A DNA stretch of 64,000 nt, from contig OW121740.1 of NCBI GenBank assembly GCA_933228675.1, positions 39,155,425 through 39,219,424 on the forward strand, read 5' to 3'. This DNA is from Stomorhina lunata (Eukaryota > Arthropoda > Insecta > Diptera > Rhiniidae). The notes beneath the pieces were generated by a model that had not been told where the DNA came from, ran no database searches, and saw only the letters and a list, made by a program, of their open reading frames with translations. Of the stretch, positions 1 through 11,354 are shown one piece after another. A program made the position numbers and the translations under genes. How positions within the stretch are numbered: the stretch's first letter is position 1; each line of letters opens with the position of its first letter.

Positions 1-1310
1 TGTCTTAGTCAATATCTTAGATTATGTCTTAGTCTATGTCTTAGTCTATGTCTTAGTCTATGTCTTAGTCTATGTCTTAGTCTATGTCTTAGTCTATGTC
101 TTAGTCTATGTCTTAGTCTATGTCTTAGTCTATGTCTTAGTCTATGTCTTAGTCTATGTCTTAGTCTATGTCTTAGTCTATGTCTTAGTCTATGTCTTAG
201 TCTATGTCTTAGTCTATGTCTTAGTCTATGTCTTAGTCTATGTCTTAGTCTATGTCTTAGTCTATGTCTTAGTCTATGTCTTAGTCTATGTCTTAGTCTA
301 TGTCTTAGTCTATGTCTTAGTCTATGTCTTAGTCTATGTCTTAGTCTATGTCTTAGTCTATGTCTTAGTCTATGTCTTAGTCTATGTCTTAGTCTATGTC
401 TTAGTCTATGTCTTAGTCTATGTCTTAGTCTATGTCTTAGTCTATGTCTTAGTCTATGTCTTAGTCTATGTCTTAGTCTATGTCTTAGTCTATGTCTTAG
501 TCTATGTTTTAGTCTAGGTCTTAATCCATGTTTTAGTCCATGTCTTAGTCTTTGTCTTAGTCTATTTCTTAGTCTATGTCTTAGTCTATGTCTTAGTCTA
601 TGTTTTAGTCTATGTTTTGGACTAGGTCTTAATCCATGTTTTAGTCCATGTCTTAGTATATGTCTTAGTCTATGTCTTAGTCTATGTCTCAGTCTATGTC
701 TTAGTCTATGTCTTAGTCTATGTCTTAGTCTATGTATTAGTCTATATCTTAGTCTATGTCTTAGTCTATGTCTCAGTCTATGTCTTACTCTATGTCTTAG
801 TCTATGTCTTAGTCTATGTCTTAGTCTATGTCTTAGTCTATGTCTTAGTCTATGTCTTAGTCTATGTCTTAGTCTATGTCTTAGTCTATGTCTTAGTCTA
901 TGTCTTAGTCTATGTCTTAGTCTATGTCTTAGTCTATGTCTTAGTCTATGTCTTAGTCTATGTCTTTGTCTATGTCTTAATCTATGTCTTATTTTATGTC
1001 TTAGGCCATGTCTTAGTCTGTGTCTTATTCTATGTCTTTGTCTATGTCTTAATCTATGTCTTAGTCTATGTCTAGACTAGACATAGTCTATGTCTTAGTC
1101 TATGTCTTAGTCTATGTCTTAGTCTATGTCTTTGTCTATGTCTTAATCTATGTCTTATTTTATGTCTTAGGCCATGTCTTAGTCTGTGTCTTATTCTATG
1201 TCTTTGTCTATGTCTTAGTCTATGTCTTAGTCTATGTCTTAGTCTATGTTTTAGTCTATGTCTTAGTCTATATCTTAGCCTATGTCTTAGTTCTATCTTA
1301 GTCTATGGTT
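1..1310 (+). repeat. 12-bp satellite array (TCTTAGTCTATG), copy 1
   Basis: About 108 tandem copies of TCTTAGTCTATG run from the window edge, so the true left end is not seen. The first 500 bp are almost perfect. The right end decays (TCTTATTCTATG, TCTTAATCTATG, TTTTAGTCCATG). Two internal blocks are duplicated: near 506/612, and an 80-bp block near 963/1132, which shows unequal exchange. At 1071-1091 the unit meets its own reverse complement around CTATGTCTAGACTAGACATAG-like arms of 10 bp. Open frames reading VYVL repeats here are artefacts. Confidence 0.97.
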
Positions 1311-3050
1311 TAGGTTATTTTTTAATCTGTATCTTAGTCTTTGGCTTATACTATGGATTGGCCTATACTTTAGAACCAATTCCTAGCCTATGCTTTCATG
1401 GCAGTCTAGGCCCTACTGCTCCATAAGTGGGTAAAGTATGAAAAGTTTGCTTTGAAATATATCACCAATAATAATACCTTTGTACCAGTATTAGTTTCTG
1501 GGTTGAGAACAGTTCTGTGGTGAAATGAAATTTTGAACATAGAGTATCAAACTAATCAAATATTTTTGAATTTTTTAATAGGGGGTATGAGACACATGAT
1601 TAAATTTTGTCTCTTTACCATTTGATTACTTAAAAGATAATTAATTAAATTTATTTAATTTATTTAATCCCTCTTTGTTGTTAAGTAAACAATATTAAGA
1701 AACTTGTGCTTATATCGACTATAATATCAGCTTTAAATAATATCAATCTGAAACATTTAGCAGATTCATAGCAACACGACAATAAATTTTAATCAAAACT
1801 TTTTAAGTCAATTTCAGTCATCATCCATCCAACCAACCATCCCTTCATGCTGGATCTCAACAGCAACGAACACGAACATGTGGGTATAAATTTTTATGAC
1901 ATAAACGAAACAACAGTGACATGTGCGTTTGATTTTCATTTGGAAATTTAAACAAAAAGCCAAAGGACCGAGGACAACGGAGGACTTGAAACAAAAGCGA
2001 TTTAGTTAGAGTAGAGTATGTACCTGCAGCAAAAACAAAAAAAAAAAACAACAAAAAATGTCACGTTTTATAAATGATATTTCACATTGCGTTACTAAGG
2101 TTGCGCCAAAGGCAGCTTTTTATTCGAGAGCTACAAGAAAGAGAAAGGCAGGCAGTCGGCCTGACTGTTTGTTTGAATGTCAGGCAGGCAGGCATGCATG
2201 ACTACAACTACGTTATGGGTAATCAAATCTTCTTTTGAAAATTTTACCTTGACAACGTTAAAACTTGAGGTTTTAAGGATTTGGGTGCACACGGCGAGTC
2301 TTTCTAAAACGGACTGGTATTAGAGATGTTTTGAAGTTTACAGCAGCACGACAGGATTAAAATTAACAACAAAAAATGTATTAATAAAACAAAAATAGCA
2401 CAGCATGTCGTTATTATTCCCTTTTTTTCAGTTTTTTTTTTTTTCTAGAAACAACAATTTTATGAAATTGTTGTTGATATTTGTTGCATGTTGCACAAGT
2501 TGTTGTCTTCGTCGTTCGTTGTCGAGTAATAAGAAATACTTGTACTTCAAGTCTTAAGTACATTTGTATCTAGATACAAGTAAATACATATGAGTACAAG
2601 TAAAAATAATTTTACGTTTAAAGAACTATAAAATGCCGGGGTTTTTATGATCTTCCTTTTTATTATATTCCCTTTAATGTTGTTGTTGTTTCATCTTTTA
2701 TGGCCTTTTGTTATTGTAGGACTTTTATAGACCATTCTTTAGATTTTTACCCACTGACAGCAGCTTCAACATCATCTCACTAGTCACTAGACACCAGCAG
2801 CCAGAATATTTTTGTAGCATTAATACGACTATAGGCAGCAGCTCAAACAATTAAAGTTGTTTTTTTTTTGGAAAGATGTTTTTGGAAAGATTAGTTAGAT
2901 ATTTTATAACGTCAGTCGGCCAAACAACCCAAGCAACCATCCATCTCCATTCTTCTTGCCTGAGTCTTTCAGTCTGACAACAAAAACAATTGAAATTGAT
3001 GACGAACATAAAAATGTTGTGGTTGCAGCCCAGAATGAAAAAAAAGAAAA
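1311..3050. other. Intergenic DNA, no gene recognised
   Basis: AT-rich single-copy-looking sequence. It holds fading satellite units to about 1400, a GGCAGGCAGGCATGCATG-type short repeat near 2180-2205, and several TTGTTG/CAACAA runs. Short open frames here start or end in poly-A/T and show no recognisable protein similarity. Confidence 0.6.
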
Positions 3051-3834
3051 CAAGTAAGAAAGTGCTATAGTCGGTCAAGCCCGACCATACGATACCCTTC
3101 TCCACTAAGGTCAAAAGTGTTATTTTTTCTGTATAAAGATAAATATTTGCTAAATTTTGCCATCATACAAACATTTTCTCAAATTTTTATATTTAAGCTG
3201 CTTCCGACATTTGGACTTCCGACATGTGGACCGATTATCTCGAAATTTGGCAAATTGATTACAGTTGTTACAAAAATTATGTATGTAAAAAATAAACTTA
3301 AAATTCCCATTATCTTCAGATTTACGAGCTTTTTAGTGATTTTTGTCTCATTTAGTGCGTTTTGAAACAAAAGTTTGTATGGGAGGTATGGTCAAATGTG
3401 GACCGATTTTAACGAAATTTGGTACAGTGATTTAAGTTGACATAAGCAGTATTTGATTTAAATTTCATGAAAAAATATTGATATTTGTGGCCAATATATC
3501 AATTCCGGGAAGTGGGACCTATAGGAGGTACCATAAATAATTAACCGATTTTGACCAATTTCAATAGCCATGGTCCCATTATCAAAAAAATGGTCCCATT
3601 ATCATCAAATTATCTTTAGAATTGCGACCTGTAGTTTGATTACAAGGTTTACATGGGGGTCCAGCCAGCCAGCCAGACGGACGGACGGACGGACATCGCT
3701 AAATCGACTCAGAAAGTGATTCTAAGCCTATTGGTATACTAAAAGGTGGGTCTAAGACAAATATTTCTATGCGTTACAAACATCAGCACAAACTTATAAT
3801 ACCCTTTCCACCTATGATGGTGAAGGGTATAAAA
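3051..3834 (+). mobile_element. Mini-me-like non-autonomous element, family A, copy 1
   Basis: It begins CAAGTAAGAAAGTGCTATAG and ends GATGGTGAAGGGTATAAAA. Subterminal inverted motifs GATACCCTTCTCCACTA and TGATGGTGAAGGGTAT lie near the two ends. The interior repeats the phrase GGGAGGTATGGTCAAATGTG / GACCGATTTTAACGAAATTTG. Near the 3' end a (GACG)n stretch at 3673-3692 is followed by a core ATCGCTAAATCGACTC. This GTCY-plus-core layout resembles the mini-me elements described in Diptera; that name is inferred from remembered structure, not from alignment. At least four other full or partial copies lie in the window. Confidence 0.8.
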
Positions 3835-4390
3835 ATCAGCGGGATTTTTTTTTTAATAGGTTTTACGTGAAAGGGAACATTTTAGATTTTTTTATTTATT
3901 CCCAAAAATATTTTTTTAACATTGAAACCTTAATTACAAAGAAAGCCATTAAAAAACTAGAGTGGATATAAAAATTTAGACAATATGAAGGGTAATGAAA
4001 AATCAATAGATCTAAAATTAAGGTTAGGAAATTTTGTGGGATTTTATATCTTTTAATTATATATTGACTTTCAAATTAATATATTTTAGCCAACTGATTA
4101 AATATTTTAGGAAATATACAAGAAGTAGGCACTGTTATAGACAAAGTATGAAAGAGGTAATCAAAACGAAGTCATAGTCACATCGCGGACCAGCTGAAGA
4201 CAAAGAACTTAATTGTCATATAAATACATAGTCTTAGACTAAGTCATAGTAACGGGTTATCCATTTTACGGTTTCAATAGTGAACGTAAATAAAACACAT
4301 ATAAAATATTTTTTTCATGATATTTCTTTTTCCAAATGTTATTCCCTTCCTGGCTGTCCCAAACACAACCATCACTTAAATTTCTATAAT
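3835..4390. other. Intergenic DNA with a satellite/mariner-end stub at 4222-4290
   Basis: AT-rich, no gene. At 4222-4250 there is a degenerate 12-bp satellite stub (CATAGTCTTAGACTAAGTCA). It is followed by GGTTATCCATTTTACGGTTT, which matches in reverse complement the junction at 6285-6310, where the large satellite array meets a mariner relic. Confidence 0.6.
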
Positions 4391-4396
4391 AAAAAA

Positions 4397-5054
4397 CAAA
4401 TAAGAAAGAGCTATAGTCCGTCAAGTCCGACCATACGATACCCTTCACCACTAAGGTCAAAGTTGTTCTTTTTCCTGTATAAAGACCAATATTTCCTAAA
4501 TTTTACCATCATACAAAAAAATTACTCAAAACTTATATATTTAAGCTGTTTCCGTCGTTTGAACTTATATGAGAGCTAGGGTCAGATGTGGACCGTTTAT
4601 CCCAAGATTTAGCAAACTGATTACAGTTGCTACAAAAATTATGTATGCAAAAAACAAACTTAACATTCTCATTATCTTCAGATTTATGAGCGTTTTAGTG
4701 ATTTTTGTCTCATTTCAGGGGTTTTGATAGAAGAGTTTGTATGGGAGCTATGGTCAAATGTGAACCGATTTCAACGAAATTTGGTACAGTGATTTTAGTT
4801 TACATAAGTAGTAACTGTTTTAATTTTCATTAAAAAATATTGATATTTGTGGCTAATATATCAATTCCGGGATGTGGGACCTATTGGAGGTACTGTAAAT
4901 AATGGACGGATTTTGACGAATTTCAATACTGGGGTCCATGGGGTCCAGCCAGCCAGACGGACGGACGGACTGACATCACTAAATCGACTCAGAAAGTGAT
5001 TCTAAGTCTATTGGTATACTAAAAGGTGGGTCTATGGTGGTGAAGGGTATAATA
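4397..5054 (+). mobile_element. Mini-me-like element, family A, copy 2
   Basis: Same order as copy 1: CAAATAAGAAAGAGCTATAG start, GATACCCTTCACCACTAAGG, the GGGAGCTATGGTCAAATGTG phrase, a (GACG)n core near 4956-4970, then TGGTGGTGAAGGGTATAA. It is shorter than copy 1 because parts of the middle and the 3' stretch before the final hairpin-like motif are missing. At 4559-4580 it keeps the sequence TTATATGAGAGCTAGGGTCA. This is the empty site for the small insertion found in the copy at 57743-58557. Confidence 0.8.
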
Positions 5055-5128
5055 ATGTATAACTAGCTGTATCATTCGCGCGTTGCTACGCCATCAACTT
5101 AAATAAATTACACAAATATCCAATTAAT

Positions 5129-5906
5129 TATATCCTTCACCATCATAGGTGGAAAGGGTATTTATTACAAGTTTGTGCTGATGTATGTAACGCATAGAAA
5201 TATTTGTCTTAGACCCACCTTTTAGTAAACCAATAGACTTAGAATCACTTTTTGAGTCGGTTTAGCGATGTCAGTCCGTCCGTCCGTCTGGCTGGACCCC
5301 ATGAAAACCATGTAATCAAAGTACAGGTCGCAATTCTAAAGATAATTTGATGAAATTTGGCACAGATTACTTTATTGATAGTGGACCATGGCTATTGAAA
5401 TTCGTCAAAATCGGTCCATTATTTATGGTACCTCCCATAGGTCCCACTTCCTGGAATTGATATATTGGACACAAATATCAATATTTTTTCATTAAATTTA
5501 AAACAAATACTGCTCATATGAACCAAAATCACTTTGCCAAATTTCGTTGAAATTAGTCCACATTTGACCGTAGCTCCCATACAAACTCTTCTATCAAAAC
5601 GCACTAAATGAGACAAAAATCACTGAAACTCTCGTAAATCTGAATATAATGACAATTTTGAGTTTATTTTCCGCATACGTGATTTTTGTACAAAGTAACC
5701 AATTTGCTAAATTTTAAGATAATCGGTCTACATTTAACCCTAGCCCCCAAATATGTAAGTCAAAATGACAAAAACAGTCTAAATATAAGTTTGGAGAAAA
5801 TGTTTGTATGATAGCAATATTTTGCAAATATTTGTCTTTATACAGGCCATAGTGGTGAAATATATCGTATGCTCGGGCTTGACCGACTATAGCACTTTCT
5901 TACTTG
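5129..5906 (-). mobile_element. Mini-me-like element, family A, copy 3 (inverted)
   Basis: Reverse orientation of copies 1 and 2. It opens with ATCCTTCACCATCATAGGTG, has (GTCC)n near 5273-5290 and closes with GGGCTTGACCGACTATAGCA followed by CTTTCTTACTTG. Copies 2 and 3 therefore face each other tail to tail about 75 bp apart, a long inverted repeat spanning about 1.5 kb. Confidence 0.8.
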
Positions 5907-5924
5907 CTTAATATAAAGTTTGAA

Positions 5925-6290
5925 CTTTGACATTGTGAGTGACACATTACATCATTTAAATGAGCACCACGCGAAGTGTGGCAAGCATTGATTCTTTTGA
6001 GGTAATTTTCGTCCACTTTTTGACATATATTGGGCAATATTTCAGCCATAACTTGACGAATGTTGGTTTTTAAGAGCTCAAGCGTTAATGGCTTATCTGC
6101 ATAACCACGGACTTTCGGGTAGCTGTTGAAGAATCACCATTTTTGTAGTTTGTTTTGGTATATTTTAAGCGTTGTGTAATACTTAAGCGATCCATTTTCG
6201 TCAATGTCAGACTTTCAACTGTTAAGAAAAAAATTGGTTTAACAACTCACTTTGACAGATGTCGAGTTCCAGTCCTATACTTTTGAAACT
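5925..6290 (-). pseudogene. Internally deleted mariner-family transposase relic
   Basis: Reading the minus strand, a start codon near 6195 begins MDRLSITQRLKYTKTNYKNG, the N-terminal helix-turn-helix region of a mariner-like transposase. After about 35 codons the sequence jumps to a C-terminal block: YADKPLTLELLKTNIRQVMA and then HTSRGAHLNDV. The central DD(D) catalytic domain is absent, so this is a deletion derivative (a MITE in the making). Frame shifts separate the two halves. The C-terminal block resembles that of the longer mariner relic at 21085-21946. It lies between family A copy 3 and the inverted 12-bp satellite. Confidence 0.75.
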
Positions 6291-6299
6291 ACGAAATGG

Positions 6300-8190
6300 A
6301 TAACCTGATACTAAGACATAGACTAAGACATAGAATAAGACATAGACTAAGACATAGACATACCTAAGACATAGACTAAGACATAGACTAAGACATAGAC
6401 TAAGACATAGACTAAGACATAGACTAAGACATAGACTAAGACATACACTAAGACATAGACTAAGACATAGACTAAGACATAGACTAAGACATAGACTAAG
6501 ACATAGACTAAGACATAGACTAAGACATAGACTAAGACATAGACTAAGACATAGACTAAGACATAGACTAAGACATAGACTAAGACATAGACTAAGACAT
6601 AGACTAAGACATAGACTAAGACATAGACTAAGACATAGACTAAGACATAGACTAAGACATAGACTAAGACATAGACTAAGACATAGACTAGGACATAGAC
6701 TAAGACATAGACTAAGACATAGACTAAGACATAGACATAGACTAAGACATAGACTAAGACATAGACTAAGACATAGACTAAGACATAGACTAAGACATAG
6801 ACTAAGACATAGACTAAGACATAGACTAAGACATAGACTAAGACATAGACTAAGACATAGACTAAGACATAGACTAAGACATAGACTAAGACATAGACTA
6901 AGACATAGACTAAGACATAGACTAAGACATAGACTAAGACATAGACTAAGACATAGACTAAGACATAGACTAAGACATAGACTAAGACATAGACTAAGAC
7001 ATAGACTAAGACATAGACTAAGACATAGACTAAGACATAGACTAAGACATAGACTAAGACATAGACTAAGACATAGACTAAGACATAGACTAAGACACAG
7101 ACTAAGACATAGACTAAGGCATAGACTAAGACATAGAATAAGACATAGACTAAGACATAGACTAAGACATAGACTAAGACATAGACTAAGACATAGACTA
7201 AGACATAGACTAAGACATAGACTAAGACATAGACTAAGACATAGACTAAGACATTGACTAAGACATAGACTAAGACATAGACTAAGACATAGACTAAGAC
7301 ATAGACTAAGACATAGACTAAGACATAGACTAAGACATAGACATAGACTAAGACATAGACTAAGACATAGACTAAGACATAGACTAAGACATAGACTAAG
7401 ACATAGACTAAGACATAGACTAAGACATAGACTAAGACATAGACTAAGACATAGACTAAGACATAGACTAAGACATAGACTAAGAAATAGACTAAGAAAT
7501 AGACTAAGACATAGACTAAGACATAGACTAAGACATAGACTAAGACATAGACTAAGACATAGACTAAGACATAGACTAAGACATAGACTAAGACATAGAC
7601 TAAGACATAGACTAAGACATAGACTAAGACATAGACTAAGACATAGACTAAGACATAGACTAAGACATAGACTAAGACATAGACTAAGACATAGACTAAG
7701 ACATAGACTAAGACATAGACTAAGACATAGACTAAGACATAGACTAAGACATAGACTAAGACATAGACTAAGACATAGACATAGACTAAGACATAGACTA
7801 AGACATAGACTAAGACATAGACTAAGACATAGACTAAGACATAGACTAAGACATAGACTAAGACATAGACTAAGACATAGACATAGACTAAGACATAGAC
7901 TAAGACATAGACTAAGACATAGACTAAGACATAGACTAAGACATAGACTAAGACATAGACTAAGACATAGACTAAGACATAGACTAAGACATAGACTAAG
8001 ACATAGACTAAGACATAGACTAAGACATAGACTAAGACATAGACTAAGACATAGACTAAGACATAGACTAAGACATAGACTAAGAAATAGACTAAGAAAT
8101 AGACTAAGACATAGAATAAGACATAGACTAAGACATAGACTAAGACATAGACTAAGACATAGTCTAAGACATAGACTAAGATATAGATTT
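6300..8190 (-). repeat. 12-bp satellite array, copy 2 (inverted: CATAGACTAAGA)
   Basis: About 157 copies of the same 12-bp unit as 1-1310 but on the other strand. Scattered variants include 6-bp partial units (GACATAGACATAGAC) near 6731, 7339, 7774 and 7881. A paired variant, TAAGAAATAGACTAAGAAAT, occurs at about 7483 and again about 8083. The left border is the terminus of the mariner relic; the right border decays to ATATAGATTTAG. Confidence 0.97.
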
Positions 8191-9330
8191 AGTTAAAAAC
8201 GTAGGCTATGATTAGAACTAAAATTAATTTTAGCATAGATTACGAAAAGTGCTCAAGTTTGTATAACTTTTCCTGGACAATTATAGTTTTTGAAACAGCT
8301 TCAAATTTATACAAAAAAGCCTAACAATTCTAAAGATACATCCAATTACTTAAACAACGAACAAAAATTTGAACAAAAACAACTTCATATCCATTTTCCA
8401 AATCCCTATAATCATAAATACTCTATAAAATGAGTACTTGAGTCATAAACAACTAAATGGACACAAGTCCTTAACAACATCCAACCAACGAACGAACAAC
8501 TTTTTTTAATCAGGCAATCAATCTGCCACCAAAAGCAACCATTCGAGAAAACACAGCCTGTAATTTTGTTCCTTCTCAAACTCATCAACATCATCATCCT
8601 CATCATGAAATAAATCTTTTGGCATTTATAAATTTTAGTTTAAACTACAATCAAACCAACTTCAGTCAACCAGAGCCCAGGCATTATCCGCATGTTTGTC
8701 TGTCTGTCTGTCCTTTTGAAATATTTAAAGAAAATTGCTAAAAATCCTAAAACAAAAGATTTTTATTGTCGACAACAATTTCATATAATTTTTTTTTCGT
8801 TTCTTACTTTTTGTTGTTTTTAAGTATTAAAGAGAAATATTTTAGGAAAAAAGTTATTTTTATATGGCAGGGACTTTTTTGCTGCTACTTTTTGGGCAGG
8901 CAGGATTCAAACCAGCTCATACTCGAACATTTTCAAAGGGAAGTTATTTAACGAACCTTTTGAAGAATTACAACAAAAGGAAATAAATAAATGAATCTTT
9001 TCTGGTAGTGGTTCCTTTGAATCTGTTTTTTTTTTTGTTTGTTTCAGAGTTTAAATGGAAACATGATTTTCTATAGAATAAATCTATCAAACAGGATGAT
9101 AAACAACAACAATAAAAAGGATCTTTATCATTATGATGAAAATAAAAATACATTCTTATACAAAAATATTGTATAAATTTAGAGAATGTTATAAACTTGA
9201 AAACAATATTTTGCGTTTAGTTGGAACAGCTTTAATCTTTATACCGGCTAGTTTTAAAGTACTTAAACGGGTTTGAGGGATTATGTGCCGTTGAAAAATA
9301 GAATCGGTAACAACCATCAATTTAATTTAA
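8191..9330. other. Intergenic DNA between satellite arrays, no gene recognised
   Basis: AT-rich sequence with CATCATCATCCTCATCAT near 8588-8605 and a short GTCTGTCTGTCTGTC run at 8697-8711. No protein similarity was recognised in the short open frames of 60-64 codons. Confidence 0.6.
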
Positions 9331-10260
9331 AGTATTTCTTAGTCTATATCTTAGTCTATTTCAAACCATATGTTTAAGTCTATATCTTATCCAATGTCTT
9401 AGTCTTTCAATAAGCATATGTTTTAGTCTATGTCTTAGTCTATGTCTATGTTTTCGTCTATGTCTTAGTCTATGTCTATGTTTTCGTCTATGTCTTAGTC
9501 TATGTCTTAGCCTATGCCTTAGTCTATGTCTTAGTCTATGTCTAAGCCTATGTCTTAGTCTATGTCTTAGTCTATGTCATAGTCTATGTCTTAGTCTATG
9601 TCTTAGTCTATGTCTTAGAATATGTCTTAGTCTTTGTCTATGTCTTAGAATATGTCTTAGTCTTTGTCTATGTCTTAGTCTATGTCTTAGTCTATATCTT
9701 AGTCTATGTCTTAGTCTATATCTTAGTCTATGTCTTAGTCTATGTCTTAGTCTATGTCTTAGTCTATGTCTTAGTCTATGTCTTAGTCTATGTCTTAGTC
9801 TATGTTTTAGTCTATATCTTAGTCTATGTCTTAGTCTATGCCTTAGTCTATGTCTAAGTCTATATCTTAGTCTATGTCTTAGTCTATGTCTTAGTCTATG
9901 TCTAAGTCTATATCTTGGTCTATATCTTAGTCTATGTCTTAGTCTATGTCTTAGTCTATGTCTTAGTCTATGTCTTAGTCTATGTCTTAGTCTATGTCTA
10001 AGTCTATATCTTGGTCTATATCTTAGTCTATGCCTTAGTCTATGTCTTAGTCTATGTCTTAGTCTATTTATTAGTTTATGTCTGAGTCTATGTCTTAGTC
10101 CATGTCTTAGTCTATATCTCAGTCTATGTTTTAGTCTATGTCTTAGTCTATGTCTTAGTCTATGTCTTAGTCTATGTATTAGTTTATGTCTTAGTCCATG
10201 TCTTAGTCTATATCTTGGTCTATGTTTTAGTTTATGTCTAAGTTCTTATTTTTATCTTTT
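9331..10260 (+). repeat. 12-bp satellite array, copy 3
   Basis: Roughly 75 units of TCTTAGTCTATG in plus orientation, more diverged than the other arrays (TCTTAGTCTATA, TCTAAGTCTATG, TATTAGTTTATG). A block with TCTAAGTCTATATCTTGGTC occurs at about 9898 and again near 10003, an internal duplication. Both ends fade gradually, as expected for an older array. Confidence 0.95.
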
Positions 10261-11125
10261 TTCTGGCTTGTGTCTTAGTCTTCAATTTATTTCCAAACTA
10301 TTTCGTTCTGCCCCATTGTGCTCTGTTATTTCTTCTTTTCAGTTCTTTATGTAAATTTCAAGAAAATTTTACTTTTTTGCTAAAAAATTCTTATTTAAAA
10401 ATTCAATAAATTTTTCTTCCACAGACGGCGTCACAGCATAAATATACACTCCGAAAAAAAAACTTCTAATCCTGTAATCAAAAGTCTTGATTTCTTAAAA
10501 TAAGAAAAAGCCCCAAAAACTTTTCTAAGGAAACAACTTTTTTATTTAAAGGCAAATCTTGAAGAAAAATTAAATTCTAAGAAACTAATTCCTAAAATTT
10601 ACACAAACAAGAAGTAAAATAACACCAGAAAAAAAGAAAAGTTTGTCATCATAAATTACAAACTGTGGAGACGTCGACGAAAACGGCAATGGCAACGCAA
10701 GGTGGCAATAATCACTTTAGAAAAACAGAAAACAAAAAATTATGAAAAAATCACTTTAAAATAAACATTTTAAGGGTGTTTTGGAGATGATAAAGGCAGA
10801 AGTGGATGGTTACACAGAAAAACAAAAATTCCCCATCGGTAGCGACAACAACAACAAAGCAGTGATACTTTTTAAGGAAAGGGAAGGAAAAGTTTTTCGC
10901 ACAAACATAAATGACATAACGTAAATGATGGTTATATTAAATGAAGATTTATTTATTTAACACATACATACACACACACAGTGATGTGTGTTTAATAGGA
11001 TTTGACATTTTTCCTACTTAATTAGTATTTAATTAGTTACATTTATACATTCTTAAAAGTAAATGTAGAACTTTTATATAACGTTGGAAATGTTTTTTTA
11101 GATAATTTGAAATGTTTTAGGGGAA
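10261..11125. other. Intergenic DNA, no gene recognised
   Basis: AT-rich. It includes a less AT-rich patch near 10660-10700 (GGAGACGTCGACGAAAACGG) and an (AC)n microsatellite at 10965-10980. No open frame of note. Confidence 0.6.
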
Positions 11126-11310
11126 AGAAAAAAAAAATACAAATAAAAAGTCAGTTTCGTCATAGATCCATATATCCTGATATACTCATTGCGACAATTC
11201 TATTTACACGCTCAACAAATGTTGCATGGATTCGCTTGTCCATAATAGGCCACCAAACCAGTGAGCCATATGCAAGCATTGGTCTTACAATGGCTTTGTA
11301 GTTGTAACCA
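11126..11310 (-). pseudogene. Non-LTR retrotransposon reverse transcriptase fragment (C-terminal)
   Basis: The minus strand reads AIVRPMLAYGSLVWWPIMDK and continues with a FVERVNRIVAMSISGYMDL-like stretch. This is the thumb/connection region of R1/I-type LINE reverse transcriptases (family pattern: IxRPxLxYxxLVWWP). It is a short relic with no catalytic motif. It lies just left of a plus-strand fragment that continues the same region of a related protein, so two LINE pieces abut in opposite directions. Confidence 0.7.
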
Positions 11311-11354
11311 GTAAATCAATCGAGGTTTCAGGCCCCAAGTTTTACCTGGGCTTC

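Noticed and set aside
1068..1301. Frame reading VYVLVYVL, possibly a membrane peptide
   Set aside because: It is the translation of the 12-bp satellite; the same frame recurs in every array.
6300..8190. CRISPR-like array because of regular short repeats
   Set aside because: There are no spacers; it is a continuous 12-bp tandem satellite in a eukaryotic genome.
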